Assembly: GCA_963785585.1 (NCBI GenBank)
Contig: CAWAVW010000001.1
Coordinates: 1-64,000 of the forward strand
Length of the DNA stretch: 64,000 bases
Direction: 5' to 3'
DNA from: Palsa-295 sp963785585
GTDB taxonomy: Bacteria; Acidobacteriota; Terriglobia; Acidiferrales; UBA7541
Shown here: piece by piece, positions 54,476 through 63,138 of the stretch
Position numbering within the stretch: the stretch's first letter is position 1
Layout of the letters: each line of letters begins with the position of its first letter
Position numbers and translations under genes: made by a program
The notes under the pieces: generated by a model
Databases searched by the model: none
Told to the model about the DNA's origin: nothing
The model's input: only the letters and a program-made list of their open reading frames with translations

Positions 54476-55618
54476 TCAGCGCGAAGGGGCATTCTGAAAT
54501 GCTCGGGCCATCGCATACCAAGCCGGCTTCGCCTGGGTGTTGGTATCAAAGGGCAACGGAAGAAATGGAGACTGGTCCTTGCGGGGAAATTTGTAATTTC
54601 CATTGAGCCAAGTATGCTTGTCGGCTATGCCCCAGTTCAGAATGGCAATGGTGGAGTGGTGCTTTAGCACCAGGCCGAGATACTCCTCGTACCTGGACGC
54701 AATCAACTGATTTCGCGCGGCAGGATCGGAGGCCGGAAGGGAGTCTGTAAAATCCATTTCGGTGACGATGATTTTAAGACCCATATCGCTGATCTGGTGC
54801 AGGAAAGCATCAAACTGGGCGCCGGGAAAATGCTTGTTGGATGCGTCCAAATGCGACTGAATGCCGATTCCTTGAACTGGAACACCCCGCTCGCGCAACG
54901 CGCTGAGATGTTGCAGGAAGAATTTCCTTTTTACTTCGTTTTCCGGGGTTTCATTTTCAATGCCGTACTCGTTCCAGCAAAGTATCGCGTGGGGATCGGC
55001 AGCGGCTGCGGCGTGAAAGGCCTGTTCGATGTAATCGGGACCAATTAATTCCAGCCAGGGGGAATTGCGCAGACCGTCACTGCGATTATCACTGGGCAGC
55101 AACGCTTCGTTGAGCACATCCCAGGAGTGCATCTTTCCCGCGTAGCGGCCCGCGACCGTGCTGATGTGGTCGAGCATCAACCGCTGGGCGTTCTGCGGCG
55201 TGGCATATGAGGCAAACCAAGCGGGCAGCGCGTTGTGCCAAACCAAGGTGTGGCCCCGGTACTTCATGCCGTGCTCCTGCGTAAAACGGAGTAAATCGTC
55301 AGCAGGACCAAAATTATAGGTGTTGGGCGTGGGCCTGACCATGTTCCATTTCAGTTGGAGTCCGGGCGCCATCAAATCGCACTGTTGAATAACAATGTCG
55401 GTGAACTGCTGGTCTTTCAGATCACCCGGCGTGGCCGAAGTGCCGTAGAGAAATCCCTTACTCTCCGCCAGCGATTTCAATGGCGTACGGGATGGGTCGA
55501 GCGCTTCCATGGTCGTCCCTCGTCCCGAAGCTGCTGCCGCCGAACCGAAGAGGAGGCAGCCTCCCACTCCAGCACCCGAATCCCGCAGGAAGCTTCTTCT
55601 AGTCAGTTTCCCTCTCAC
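54476..55618 (-). CDS. GH10 endo-beta-1,4-xylanase-like glycanase, Tat-exported
   Basis: 380 aa from GTG 55618, chosen for GAGGGGG just upstream; the longer frame to 55,693 overlaps the neighbouring gene. The N-terminus KLTRRSFLRDSGAGVGGCLL is a twin-arginine signal. The GH10 barrel shows YRGHTLVWHNALPAWF, HSWDVLNEALLPS with the acid/base Glu (residue 171), ILCWNEYGIE, QGIGIQSHLD, IIVTEMDFTDSLP with the nucleophile Glu (287) and ILNWGIADKHTWLN. Both catalytic residues are present. It lies inside the exopolysaccharide locus, so it may trim or release the polymer instead of degrading plant xylan; that is inference. Confidence 0.9.
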   Translation of the reverse strand: MRGKLTRRSFLRDSGAGVGGCLLFGSAAAASGRGTTMEALDPSRTPLKSLAESKGFLYGTSATPGDLKDQQFTDIVIQQCDLMAPGLQLKWNMVRPTPNTYNFGPADDLLRFTQEHGMKYRGHTLVWHNALPAWFASYATPQNAQRLMLDHISTVAGRYAGKMHSWDVLNEALLPSDNRSDGLRNSPWLELIGPDYIEQAFHAAAAADPHAILCWNEYGIENETPENEVKRKFFLQHLSALRERGVPVQGIGIQSHLDASNKHFPGAQFDAFLHQISDMGLKIIVTEMDFTDSLPASDPAARNQLIASRYEEYLGLVLKHHSTIAILNWGIADKHTWLNGNYKFPRKDQSPFLPLPFDTNTQAKPAWYAMARAFQNAPSR

Positions 55619-55665
55619 GGCAAACCCCCTCAGGTTACGGAATGCGGTCCGGCCACGAACGGAAA

Positions 55666-56592
55666 TTATTCGCTTTCGCAAACGGTCTGACACGCAGCGA
55701 ATCGCGCCTCGGTGCCGGCCGGAGCATCTTCAACTATACGCTGAAGGTCCTCTGCGGTGTAGGTCTGGGCTACCTGCGAATCATTTCCCGAGACGATATT
55801 ACTGAAATGCAAGGCGCTTTCCTGAGATCCAGGAATGGTAGGAAAGTGGACAGCCTCCTTTCCGATCTGCCGCACTTTGAAACCGGCCCGCAAGGCGTTG
55901 GCGTGCAGCCATACATCGTCAGCTTTGGGGCAGCATTGCTCGAAGGCGGTACCTGCCCTCTGCAAAGCCGCCACGAAGGCCGGCGGATAAATCACGCCCG
56001 AGACACCGAGTAGGAGATTCCGCCAACTGGAAGTTGCGGAGCGGCAGAGGGCCCACTCACGGTAAGGCGCGATGCGGCCTGCGCAGAATTCGATAACGCG
56101 CGCCCGGTAGCAGTGAATAACGTCGGGATTGCGCGCCCAGGCGGTGGTCAAAGTCCGCAGCCAGTCCCGCGGGTAAATGACGTCGTCGTCCGCGGTGACC
56201 AGTGGAAGCGAAAACTGCTGCTGTGAAGCGACATACGGATAGTATTTTGTGTGCGGACCGTAGTTCTTCGATAATTTTATGGTGAGTCCGCGCCGTGCCA
56301 GTCTCTCCAGGGTAGGTGGAAGTGAGTTGTAGCGCGCCTCGTCGTCCAGCCAGAGAATAAGTTCAGAAGGTAGTGTGGATCCGCGAGCGATGGATTCAAT
56401 TGCGAGATAGACGGTGTCAATCCTGTTCCCGAAGGAAGTTAAGGAGACAACAGGTCCGCCCAAGGAGGTGATGCGAAAACCAGCACTGCGGTTTGCGGCC
56501 TTGAGGCGTTCCAGTGTGAGCTGCAGGTAGGCCCGTCGCGCAACTCTACGCGGCAGGCTCAGCAACCCTTTTTGGTCTTCGCTAGATGTCAT
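55666..56592 (-). CDS. Glycosyltransferase-like protein (GT-A fold)
   Basis: 308 aa, ATG at 56592. PVVSLTSFGNRIDTVYLAIE, IARGSTLPSELILWLDDEAR and SLPLVTADDDVIYPRDWLRT show a GT2-like nucleotide-binding half with an acidic TADDD motif in the DxD position. LLLGVSGVIYPPAFVAALQR and CCPKADDVWLHANALRAGFK fit the acceptor part. Similar proteins are found in polysaccharide clusters and called glycosyltransferase family proteins; donor and acceptor are unknown. It lies 47 bp upstream of the GH10 gene and 131 bp downstream of the polymerase-like gene. Confidence 0.75.
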   Translation of the reverse strand: MTSSEDQKGLLSLPRRVARRAYLQLTLERLKAANRSAGFRITSLGGPVVSLTSFGNRIDTVYLAIESIARGSTLPSELILWLDDEARYNSLPPTLERLARRGLTIKLSKNYGPHTKYYPYVASQQQFSLPLVTADDDVIYPRDWLRTLTTAWARNPDVIHCYRARVIEFCAGRIAPYREWALCRSATSSWRNLLLGVSGVIYPPAFVAALQRAGTAFEQCCPKADDVWLHANALRAGFKVRQIGKEAVHFPTIPGSQESALHFSNIVSGNDSQVAQTYTAEDLQRIVEDAPAGTEARFAACQTVCESE

Positions 56593-56723
56593 GTGCTTGC
56601 GACCGGAGGTTCCCCGATGGAGAAACTTCGCAATGCGTCGAATTCAAGCGCAGGAACGCGGTGCGTCATGATGCGCTTAAACTCCAACTGCGATGCAATG
56701 TCGAAGGTATTGCGGGTTGCAGC

Positions 56724-58019
56724 TTAGACTCCATATCCTGGCAGACCGCCGTTCACGGGGCCAGGCCCTGGTTCGATATCGCCGTCGCCCACTTCGCGAT
56801 TTGCGGATCGCGACGGCAACGCGTAGAGTGCCTCGACGCGCATTAACCCAAGCGATGTGTAAATCGTTACATAGGGAATCCACAGAAACGTGAGCAGACG
56901 CAGGATATTGCTCTCGGTGATATTGAAAACTGCAAAAAACAGAAGTACGAAAAGCGGCCATTTTGCTCCACGAACTTCATCCGCCCAAAATAATGCGAAG
57001 GCACGGCTAAAGACTGTGAAAAACCCGCCGACAAAGACGAGCAGGCCCACGACACCCATAGCCAGCAGTATGTCCAAGTAGCCGTTGTGTGCGGTGGGTA
57101 AATCGCCGCCAGCCCAATGCACATGACTCCAGAACACATCGAAACCGTATCCCAACCAGCGACGATCACTGGCATAACGAAGCACCGAGCGCCAGATGAC
57201 CGTGCGTCCAGTGAGAGTGGCGCTGCGGCCGGTGGCCTGCAATATGAGGCCAAAATTGGCCACTACGAGGTAGGCTGCCGCCGCAAACAATGGGGCCAGG
57301 GCAAGCCATAGCGGCGCCGTCCTTTTTTTGCTAATGCGGAGCAGCTGAAGCAGCGGATACACCAGGACGCACCCAGCCAAGGTGACTATGGAAGTTGCAG
57401 CGTTCGACAGGATGAGCAACACGCAGGCGCCGACCAAAGTGAAGTTACGCAACCAAACGGGGATTCCTTTGGGCTTGGCAAGCCAGAGGGTCAGGATCGC
57501 AAAGGCCATCTGGCGGCCAAGAATGTTCTTGTGGGGGAAGATTCCCTTTACAGCGCCGGCGTGTATGTCATGTGATATTCCATAGTAGGGAACGAAAATG
57601 GCCATGAAAGCACTGCTTACGACGGCAATCACTGACAACCAGCCGAACAGATCCAGTATTTCGTCCCAGTCAAAGCATGATGCGATGTAAATGGCGAACA
57701 GGGTAAAGGCGGTGAGGAGAATGCCGCGGCGCATAGTGAGGCGCCAATCGGAAGACCAAGCAGCGGAAGCGATGGCCAAGCTGCAGAGCGCGATGACCCA
57801 CCCCGACTGGCGCAGACCGGCCAATATTTTTTTGGAGTGGATGATCAACAACGGAACGAGGATCACGCACACCAGTAACTGCCCGATGCGATCCTCCGGC
57901 ACGGGGGCCGTCTGCCCAGCGACGTCGCTTTCCGCAATGGCCTTTTGAAATATGCCGTTGGTCAGGAATAACATCGAGACGACGATGTAAATTTTTTCGA
58001 ATGTGCGCAACAGCTTCAT
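56724..58019 (-). CDS. O-antigen ligase/polymerase-like membrane protein (Wzy-type)
   Basis: 431 aa, ATG at 58019, about ten to twelve membrane helices. The Wzy_C-type region is visible: RSATLTGRTVIWRSVLRYAS, then WLGYGFDVFWSHVHWAGGDL, PTAHNGYLDILLAMGVVGLL. 'tGR...W......' followed by a periplasmic 'aHNgYld' is the standard signature of O-antigen ligases and exopolysaccharide polymerases. It would join repeat units in the periplasm. The ATG overlaps the stop of the flippase gene by four bases, so both are translated as a pair. Confidence 0.9.
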   Translation of the reverse strand: MKLLRTFEKIYIVVSMLFLTNGIFQKAIAESDVAGQTAPVPEDRIGQLLVCVILVPLLIIHSKKILAGLRQSGWVIALCSLAIASAAWSSDWRLTMRRGILLTAFTLFAIYIASCFDWDEILDLFGWLSVIAVVSSAFMAIFVPYYGISHDIHAGAVKGIFPHKNILGRQMAFAILTLWLAKPKGIPVWLRNFTLVGACVLLILSNAATSIVTLAGCVLVYPLLQLLRISKKRTAPLWLALAPLFAAAAYLVVANFGLILQATGRSATLTGRTVIWRSVLRYASDRRWLGYGFDVFWSHVHWAGGDLPTAHNGYLDILLAMGVVGLLVFVGGFFTVFSRAFALFWADEVRGAKWPLFVLLFFAVFNITESNILRLLTFLWIPYVTIYTSLGLMRVEALYALPSRSANREVGDGDIEPGPGPVNGGLPGYGV

Positions 58020-59317
58020 ATGTGTTCCGCGGAGAGTTGGGTACTCAAGCGCGCCTCCTTGGACTTTACAGACACCAGAATGCAGTACATGACAACCGCG
58101 AGCAGGCCGTCACATGCGATGCTCGACCAGGCGGCGCCTCGCCAGGAATACAGCGGGATGAGCCAGAAATTCAGGCCGACATTGGTTAAGGCCACAAAAA
58201 CCTGGCCAGCCGCGCGAATTCCCTGGTAGCCCGCGCCCGACAACGAGTCCGCGAGGAAATAATGAATGGTCTTCAGCAGCGGCAGAATCGCGAGCCAGCG
58301 CAAGGCTTCGACGGTGCGGGCGAATTCCTTGCCGATGACCAGAGGAAAAAGCGGAGCGAGGAGATAGATCCCGGCGAATGCCAACATCGAGAAGCCGATC
58401 ATGCGAGGCAGAAGCGTCTTGGCGTAGGCATAGCCGGCCGTGATGCCATGCTTTCCGTTGCGAAAGAAATTCGAATACGCTGCATACAAGACCGATTTTA
58501 CCGGAGTGAATGCGATGTCAATGACGCGATAAGCGGCGGCGTAGATGCCGGTGGCGTCCAGCGTGGACAGGCTGGCGAGCATGGTCTTGTCTATATCATT
58601 GTAAATGGTTTGGGCGCTAAGGCCGGCGCCGAAGTAAAAGCCTTCCTTCAGCTCGGCTGGAATGCGCGCGACGTCGAGATTGGGCGTGCCGAGCTTCCAA
58701 TTCGTAACTGCCACCGCGATGGTGCAAGACACCACCGTGCTGCCCAGGTAGAACCAGCCCCAGGTCATCGCCGAAGCCCGATGCCAAAACGCGAATACCA
58801 ACGAGGCGGAAATCATCCGCAGCAGATAGGGCAGCAGGCTAAAATTTGCAGTGTAGCTTAACTGATCCATCGCCTGGAAGGCTTGCGCGGCAATGTCTGT
58901 GATTCTGGCGCCGATCAGATCGGAGAGGCAGATCAGGACGACGAGCAAAAGCGGAATGGCCGGGGGCAAGATCAGGTGCGCGACTAAGACTACACCGGCG
59001 AGCAGCACAATCCCGGAAAGCGCCAGCAGCAGCAGCGCGTTTCCCCAGTAAACCGTGAATAAAGACTTGTCGCGGGAAACGTTCTTAACCAGCAGATTTC
59101 CGCCGCCCACTCCGGCGAAGGGTCCCACGATTGCGATCAGCGCCGTCGCGCCGACGAAAGCGCCATACTCATGCGGCCCCAGTGCGCGGGCGATCAGAAC
59201 GAAGTAGCCGGCCTGCACGATAATGCGCAGGCCGTAGCCCAGAAACATCCACGTGGAATTGCGCGCAAGAGTGCTTTGTCGAGCGCGCGTTATCCAGGAT
59301 TTGGCGAGTTCAATCAT
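58016..59317 (-). CDS. Polysaccharide flippase (Wzx-type, MOP superfamily)
   Basis: 433 aa with about twelve membrane helices. The N-terminal NSTWMFLGYGLRIIVQAGYF, then RALGPHEYGAFVGATALIAI are typical of the MATE/MOP-type polysaccharide exporters. SLSTLDATGIYAAAYRVIDI, AFTPVKSVLYAAYSNFFRNG is the middle family block. It moves lipid-linked repeat units across the inner membrane. It is followed directly by the polymerase and preceded by UDP-glucose dehydrogenase copy 2 at 84 bp. Confidence 0.92.
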   Translation of the reverse strand: MIELAKSWITRARQSTLARNSTWMFLGYGLRIIVQAGYFVLIARALGPHEYGAFVGATALIAIVGPFAGVGGGNLLVKNVSRDKSLFTVYWGNALLLLALSGIVLLAGVVLVAHLILPPAIPLLLVVLICLSDLIGARITDIAAQAFQAMDQLSYTANFSLLPYLLRMISASLVFAFWHRASAMTWGWFYLGSTVVSCTIAVAVTNWKLGTPNLDVARIPAELKEGFYFGAGLSAQTIYNDIDKTMLASLSTLDATGIYAAAYRVIDIAFTPVKSVLYAAYSNFFRNGKHGITAGYAYAKTLLPRMIGFSMLAFAGIYLLAPLFPLVIGKEFARTVEALRWLAILPLLKTIHYFLADSLSGAGYQGIRAAGQVFVALTNVGLNFWLIPLYSWRGAAWSSIACDGLLAVVMYCILVSVKSKEARLSTQLSAEHI

Positions 59318-59401
59318 TCTGTCAGTCAGGTTTCGTCCCGATGCCCTGGTGCCTCCGCGGCGATTCTGCGTTCGAATCCAGAGGGAAACGGGGCCGGGCC
59401 T

Positions 59402-60853
59402 TCAAATCGCGGAACTGGCATTTTCTGCAGCAAACTCGGCCAGCCTCGATGCCGCGGGCGGATGGTGCGCGAGGGAAGCCATCTGCTGCGGGATTGCGGG
59501 AGCGCGGCCGATGCTGTGATACATCAGGCCTGCCGCGGCCATTCGTTCGGGGTCATAGAGGTTGCGGCCATCAATCACAATGGGATACTTCAAGAGCGAA
59601 TGGATTTTGGGGAGATTCAAGTCTGCAAATTCCTTCCACTCCGTGAGAATCAGCAGCGCGTCGCAACCGGTAGCAGCGTCGTAGGCGTCGGCGGCATAGA
59701 CCACGCCGGTCTGGGGCAGGACTTCCATGGCGCGGGATTTTGCGGCGGGATCGAAGACGCGAATCTGCGCGCCTTCTTTGAGGAGGGCCTCGATGATGGC
59801 GATGGCTGGGGATTCGCGGATGTCGTCCGTATCGCCTTTGAAGGCGAGGCCGAGAACGCCGAGTTGCTTGCCGCGCAGGGTCCACAGCGCGCTTCTGATT
59901 TTCTTCAGGAAGCGGCGGCGCTGCTCGAGGTTGATGTTCATCACTTCGGTAAGCAGGCCGAAGTCGTAACCGCATTGTGTGGCCACGGCGTGAAAGGCTT
60001 GCACGTCCTTCGGAAAGCACGACCCGCCGTAGCCGATTCCGGCGTTGAGAAATTTGGGTCCGATACGCGAATCCGCGCCGATGCCGGCGCAGACCTGTTG
60101 GATATCCGCGCCGACGCTTTCCGAGATGTTGGCGACAGCATTGATAAAGGAAATCTTCATCGCCAGGAATGCGTTGGAAGCATGCTTGATCAACTCGGCG
60201 CTCCTGGCATTGGTGACGATGACCGGAGCCTGGGCGCGCGCGTAGCGTGCAAACGGAATTGCATCGGACTGCCGGTAATAGCTGCCGGAAGTTAGCGGGC
60301 GGTAGATTTCCTGAAGCAAGGAGACGCTGAATTGGTCGTCCGCGCCGATCACGATACGATCGGGGTACAAAAAGTCAGTGACCGCCGTGCCCTCACGCAA
60401 GAATTCCGGATTGGAAGCCACCGAGAACAGATCGGCCTTGGCTCCGTTCAGCAGCAGCGTCTTGCGCAGCGAATCGCAGGTCCGCACCGGAACAGTGCTC
60501 TTTTCGATTACTAACGTCGGGGTGTGAATGGCAGTGGCGATTTCGTAGGCGACGGCCTCAACGAACGACAGATCCGCTTCTCCGGTTTCCGATTGCGGCG
60601 TACCCACCGTGATGAAGACAGCCTCGGACTGCATCACCGCGTCTTTCACGGACGTGGAAAACTGCAAGCCGCGTCCATTGTGGCGCCCCAACAATTCGGG
60701 CAGAAAGTGCTCGTGGATCGGCACCTCGCCTCGTATCAGAGCTGCGATCTTTGCAGAGTCGTTATCAACTGAAATAACTTCGTGCCCAATTTCCGCGAAA
60801 CAGACTGCTGAAACCAATCCTACATAGCCTGAGCCGACTACGGCTATTCGCAT
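59402..60853 (-). CDS. ugd: UDP-glucose 6-dehydrogenase (copy 2)
   Basis: 483 aa, ATG at 60853. It has the same layout as copy 1: MRIAVVGSGYVGLVSAVCFA, FITVGTPQSETGEADLSFVE, NAGIGYGGSCFPKDVQAF with Cys279, LGLAFKGDTDDIRESPAIAI. Differences concentrate in a middle segment (SGSYYRQSDAIPFARYARAQ against SGTYYSQPDAIKIEGPVPPK) and in the C-terminal 25 residues. It supplies UDP-glucuronate for the polymer and lies inside the core of the locus, between the sugar transferase and the flippase. The copy at the far end may be a recent duplicate with separate regulation. Confidence 0.95.
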   Translation of the reverse strand: MRIAVVGSGYVGLVSAVCFAEIGHEVISVDNDSAKIAALIRGEVPIHEHFLPELLGRHNGRGLQFSTSVKDAVMQSEAVFITVGTPQSETGEADLSFVEAVAYEIATAIHTPTLVIEKSTVPVRTCDSLRKTLLLNGAKADLFSVASNPEFLREGTAVTDFLYPDRIVIGADDQFSVSLLQEIYRPLTSGSYYRQSDAIPFARYARAQAPVIVTNARSAELIKHASNAFLAMKISFINAVANISESVGADIQQVCAGIGADSRIGPKFLNAGIGYGGSCFPKDVQAFHAVATQCGYDFGLLTEVMNINLEQRRRFLKKIRSALWTLRGKQLGVLGLAFKGDTDDIRESPAIAIIEALLKEGAQIRVFDPAAKSRAMEVLPQTGVVYAADAYDAATGCDALLILTEWKEFADLNLPKIHSLLKYPIVIDGRNLYDPERMAAAGLMYHSIGRAPAIPQQMASLAHHPPAASRLAEFAAENASSAI

Positions 60854-60960
60854 ACCTGCCCCCCGGTGGTTGTTGGCGTGAAGTTGGTGCGCGTCAAATT
60901 ACAAAAGCGTGGTACGAAACTCGCAAGTTAACTTCGAATCGGAGAAAATCGACAACTCGT

Positions 60961-62388
60961 TCAAGCTGCGCCAGAACCCCGCAGCACCGCCGGAATGGTT
61001 CGCGCCAGGATTTTCAAATCGAGCCAGAGCGACCATTTGTCTATGTACTGCATGTCCATTTCCATCCACTGCTCGAACGGAATCGCGTTGCGTCCATGAA
61101 TCTGCCAGAGGCAGGTAATGCCCGGAGGAACGCTGAAACGGCGACGCTGCCAATCTTCGTTGAAGAGGTCGTAATCCCGCAAAGGAATCGCGCGCGGACC
61201 AACAAGGCTCATGTTGCCAAGCAGAACGTTAAAAAGCTGTGGCAGTTCGTCGATGCTCGTCTTACGAAGGAACCTTCCGATGGGTGTAATCCGCGGGTCA
61301 TTCTTAATCTTAAATACCGGACCCGTCATCTCGTTCAGATGGAGCAGCTCTTCCTGAATGCGCTCCGCGTCCGGAACCATCGTGCGGAACTTATACATAA
61401 TGAAATGCCGCTTGTTCAGTCCCACGCGCTTCTGTCCGAAAAACACGGGACCGGGCGAGGTGAGCTTAATCAGCACCGCGACGCAAAGAAAGAGCGGAGC
61501 AAGCAAAATCAAAACGGTTGTCGAGACGATCAAATCAATCGTCCGCTTAAACAGGAATGCCCATCCTTCCAAGCCGCTGCCATGCAGCGTCAAATGCGGC
61601 GTACCGTCCACGACTTCCGCCCGAGGCCGAGCGATCTTCAAATTGAAAATGTCGGAATCGAAACGCAGTAGAATTCCGTGTTGTTCGCAGAGATTCGCCA
61701 TCTGTGCCGCATGCTCATAGAAGGACCGCAACGGCAGGTAAATGGCAACCTCGTCCACAACGTTGCGGCGCAAAAATTCCGCCAGTCCATCGTAATTGCA
61801 CGCGATTTTATATCCCGTGGCTCGGAATTCGCTCAATCCATCCCATTCGTCGTCCACAAATCCCAGCAAGCGGCATCCGCGTTCGGGTGAAGATTCAAGC
61901 ATTCTGGCAAAGTCAACGGCTCGCGAATTCGTTCCCAGGATCAGGACGTGGTGCAGGTTGTGACCGCGGCGGCGAGCCTTTGCCAGCCAGTACCGCAATA
62001 GCAAGCGGGACGCGACCACGGCAATCGAACAAATCAGCCAGAAGATCCCCAAAAATCGCGCGTTGATCAGCTTCACTTTGAAAAAGATAGATACCATCGC
62101 CAGGCAAGCCGTGGAAAGCAGCACAGCCTTGAACCCGTCGCCGACTTCCGCCAGCTTGCCGGATAGCCGCTTCGATTCGTACAAGCCGCACAACGAAAAC
62201 ATTCCGTGGCAAAAAATCAGAATAATCACGAAGATCGCGAAATTCGAGAGCTTCACGCGCATCGAAAACAGGCGAACCAGCGAGGCACCCTGCGTTACGT
62301 AGGCCGTCAAGGCAAACGACAGCACTACGATCGCGACGTCGAACAATTTAAGCGTGTTCAGGAAAAATCGACGCTTTACTTCGTTCAC
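60961..62388 (-). CDS. Polyprenyl glycosylphosphotransferase (initiating sugar transferase)
   Basis: 475 aa, ATG at 62388. Four or five N-terminal membrane helices (FDVAIVVLSFALTAYVTQG and onward), a Rossmann-like CoA-binding_3 domain (HVLILGTNSRAVDFARMLES), then the bacterial sugar transferase domain: FKRTIDLIVSTTVLILLAPL, PGPVFFGQKRVGLNKRHFIM, YKFRTMVPDAE, GRFLRKTSIDELPQLFNVLL, GNMSLVGPRAIPLRDY and RFSVPPGITCLWQIHGRN. It transfers a sugar-1-phosphate to undecaprenyl phosphate, the first step of repeat-unit assembly. The domain order is that of WbaP/CpsE-type enzymes. Sugar specificity cannot be read from sequence. Confidence 0.94.
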   Translation of the reverse strand: MNEVKRRFFLNTLKLFDVAIVVLSFALTAYVTQGASLVRLFSMRVKLSNFAIFVIILIFCHGMFSLCGLYESKRLSGKLAEVGDGFKAVLLSTACLAMVSIFFKVKLINARFLGIFWLICSIAVVASRLLLRYWLAKARRRGHNLHHVLILGTNSRAVDFARMLESSPERGCRLLGFVDDEWDGLSEFRATGYKIACNYDGLAEFLRRNVVDEVAIYLPLRSFYEHAAQMANLCEQHGILLRFDSDIFNLKIARPRAEVVDGTPHLTLHGSGLEGWAFLFKRTIDLIVSTTVLILLAPLFLCVAVLIKLTSPGPVFFGQKRVGLNKRHFIMYKFRTMVPDAERIQEELLHLNEMTGPVFKIKNDPRITPIGRFLRKTSIDELPQLFNVLLGNMSLVGPRAIPLRDYDLFNEDWQRRRFSVPPGITCLWQIHGRNAIPFEQWMEMDMQYIDKWSLWLDLKILARTIPAVLRGSGAA

Positions 62389-62489
62389 CGTTCTCTCTCT
62401 TCGGGCTGGGAAAATCTGAATTTAGATTCTGAAGACCATGCACCTGGTCGGGGCGCCCATCGCCGATGTTCCCAAAGCCGGTTCGGAAT

Positions 62490-63053
62490 CTAAACGGCCT
62501 CGACATCGAAACCGGTGATTCGCACCGCCAGCGACCTCTGAATCAGCTCCACCGACACCACCAACGTCTCATCCCCATTTACCGCGGTAAGAATTCCTTC
62601 CAGCCCATCCAGAGCACCACCTCGAATCCGGATGCGTTTCCCCACGTTCAAATACAAGTGCGGGTTGTAAGGGACCTTTTGCTCGATGATTGTTTGAATT
62701 CGTTCAATCTGCAGGTCGGGAATCGGAATTCCCAGCCCCCGGGTGCCCACAAAATTTTTCACACCACTCGTACGGAGCACCGAAAGCCGCGATTCCGCCG
62801 TCGCTGCGACCCGCACGAAAATGTACTGGGGGAAAAGCGGCAACTCTACGAGTTGCTGACGGTCGCTCCACTTTCGCTTTTCGGAAAAAAGCGGAAGAAA
62901 GGATTGCACTCCCTTCTCTTGCAGTTCGGTGCGCACCTTCTTTTCGTATCGTCCGCGAGTCTGGACCGCGAACCAGTGGAGATTCGGGGCAATCAGCGCC
63001 GGGTTTTCGTGGATCGACAGGTTCGGAGTTGTTTCAAGCCCAATCATAGACAC
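62490..63053 (-). CDS. NusG/RfaH-like transcription antiterminator (UpxY type)
   Basis: 187 aa with GTG 63053 as first start; ATG 63047 is equally possible. The NGN domain reads LHWFAVQTRGRYEKKVRTEL, GVQSFLPLFSEKRKWSDRQQ and ELPLFPQYIFVRV; the C-terminal KOW-like domain reads LNVGKRIRIRGGALDGLEGI. Such proteins bind RNA polymerase and keep long polysaccharide operons from terminating early. Its place upstream of the sugar transferase fits that. No ops-like element was recognised near the operon start, which lies outside the window. Confidence 0.9.
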   Translation of the reverse strand: MSMIGLETTPNLSIHENPALIAPNLHWFAVQTRGRYEKKVRTELQEKGVQSFLPLFSEKRKWSDRQQLVELPLFPQYIFVRVAATAESRLSVLRTSGVKNFVGTRGLGIPIPDLQIERIQTIIEQKVPYNPHLYLNVGKRIRIRGGALDGLEGILTAVNGDETLVVSVELIQRSLAVRITGFDVEAV

Positions 63054-63138
63054 GGCTCCGCACTTTGAGTCCCATCTCCCGCAAAAATGACGACTCCTGC
63101 GAACGGATTACGAAAATTGCAGCCCTGGTACGAACTCG

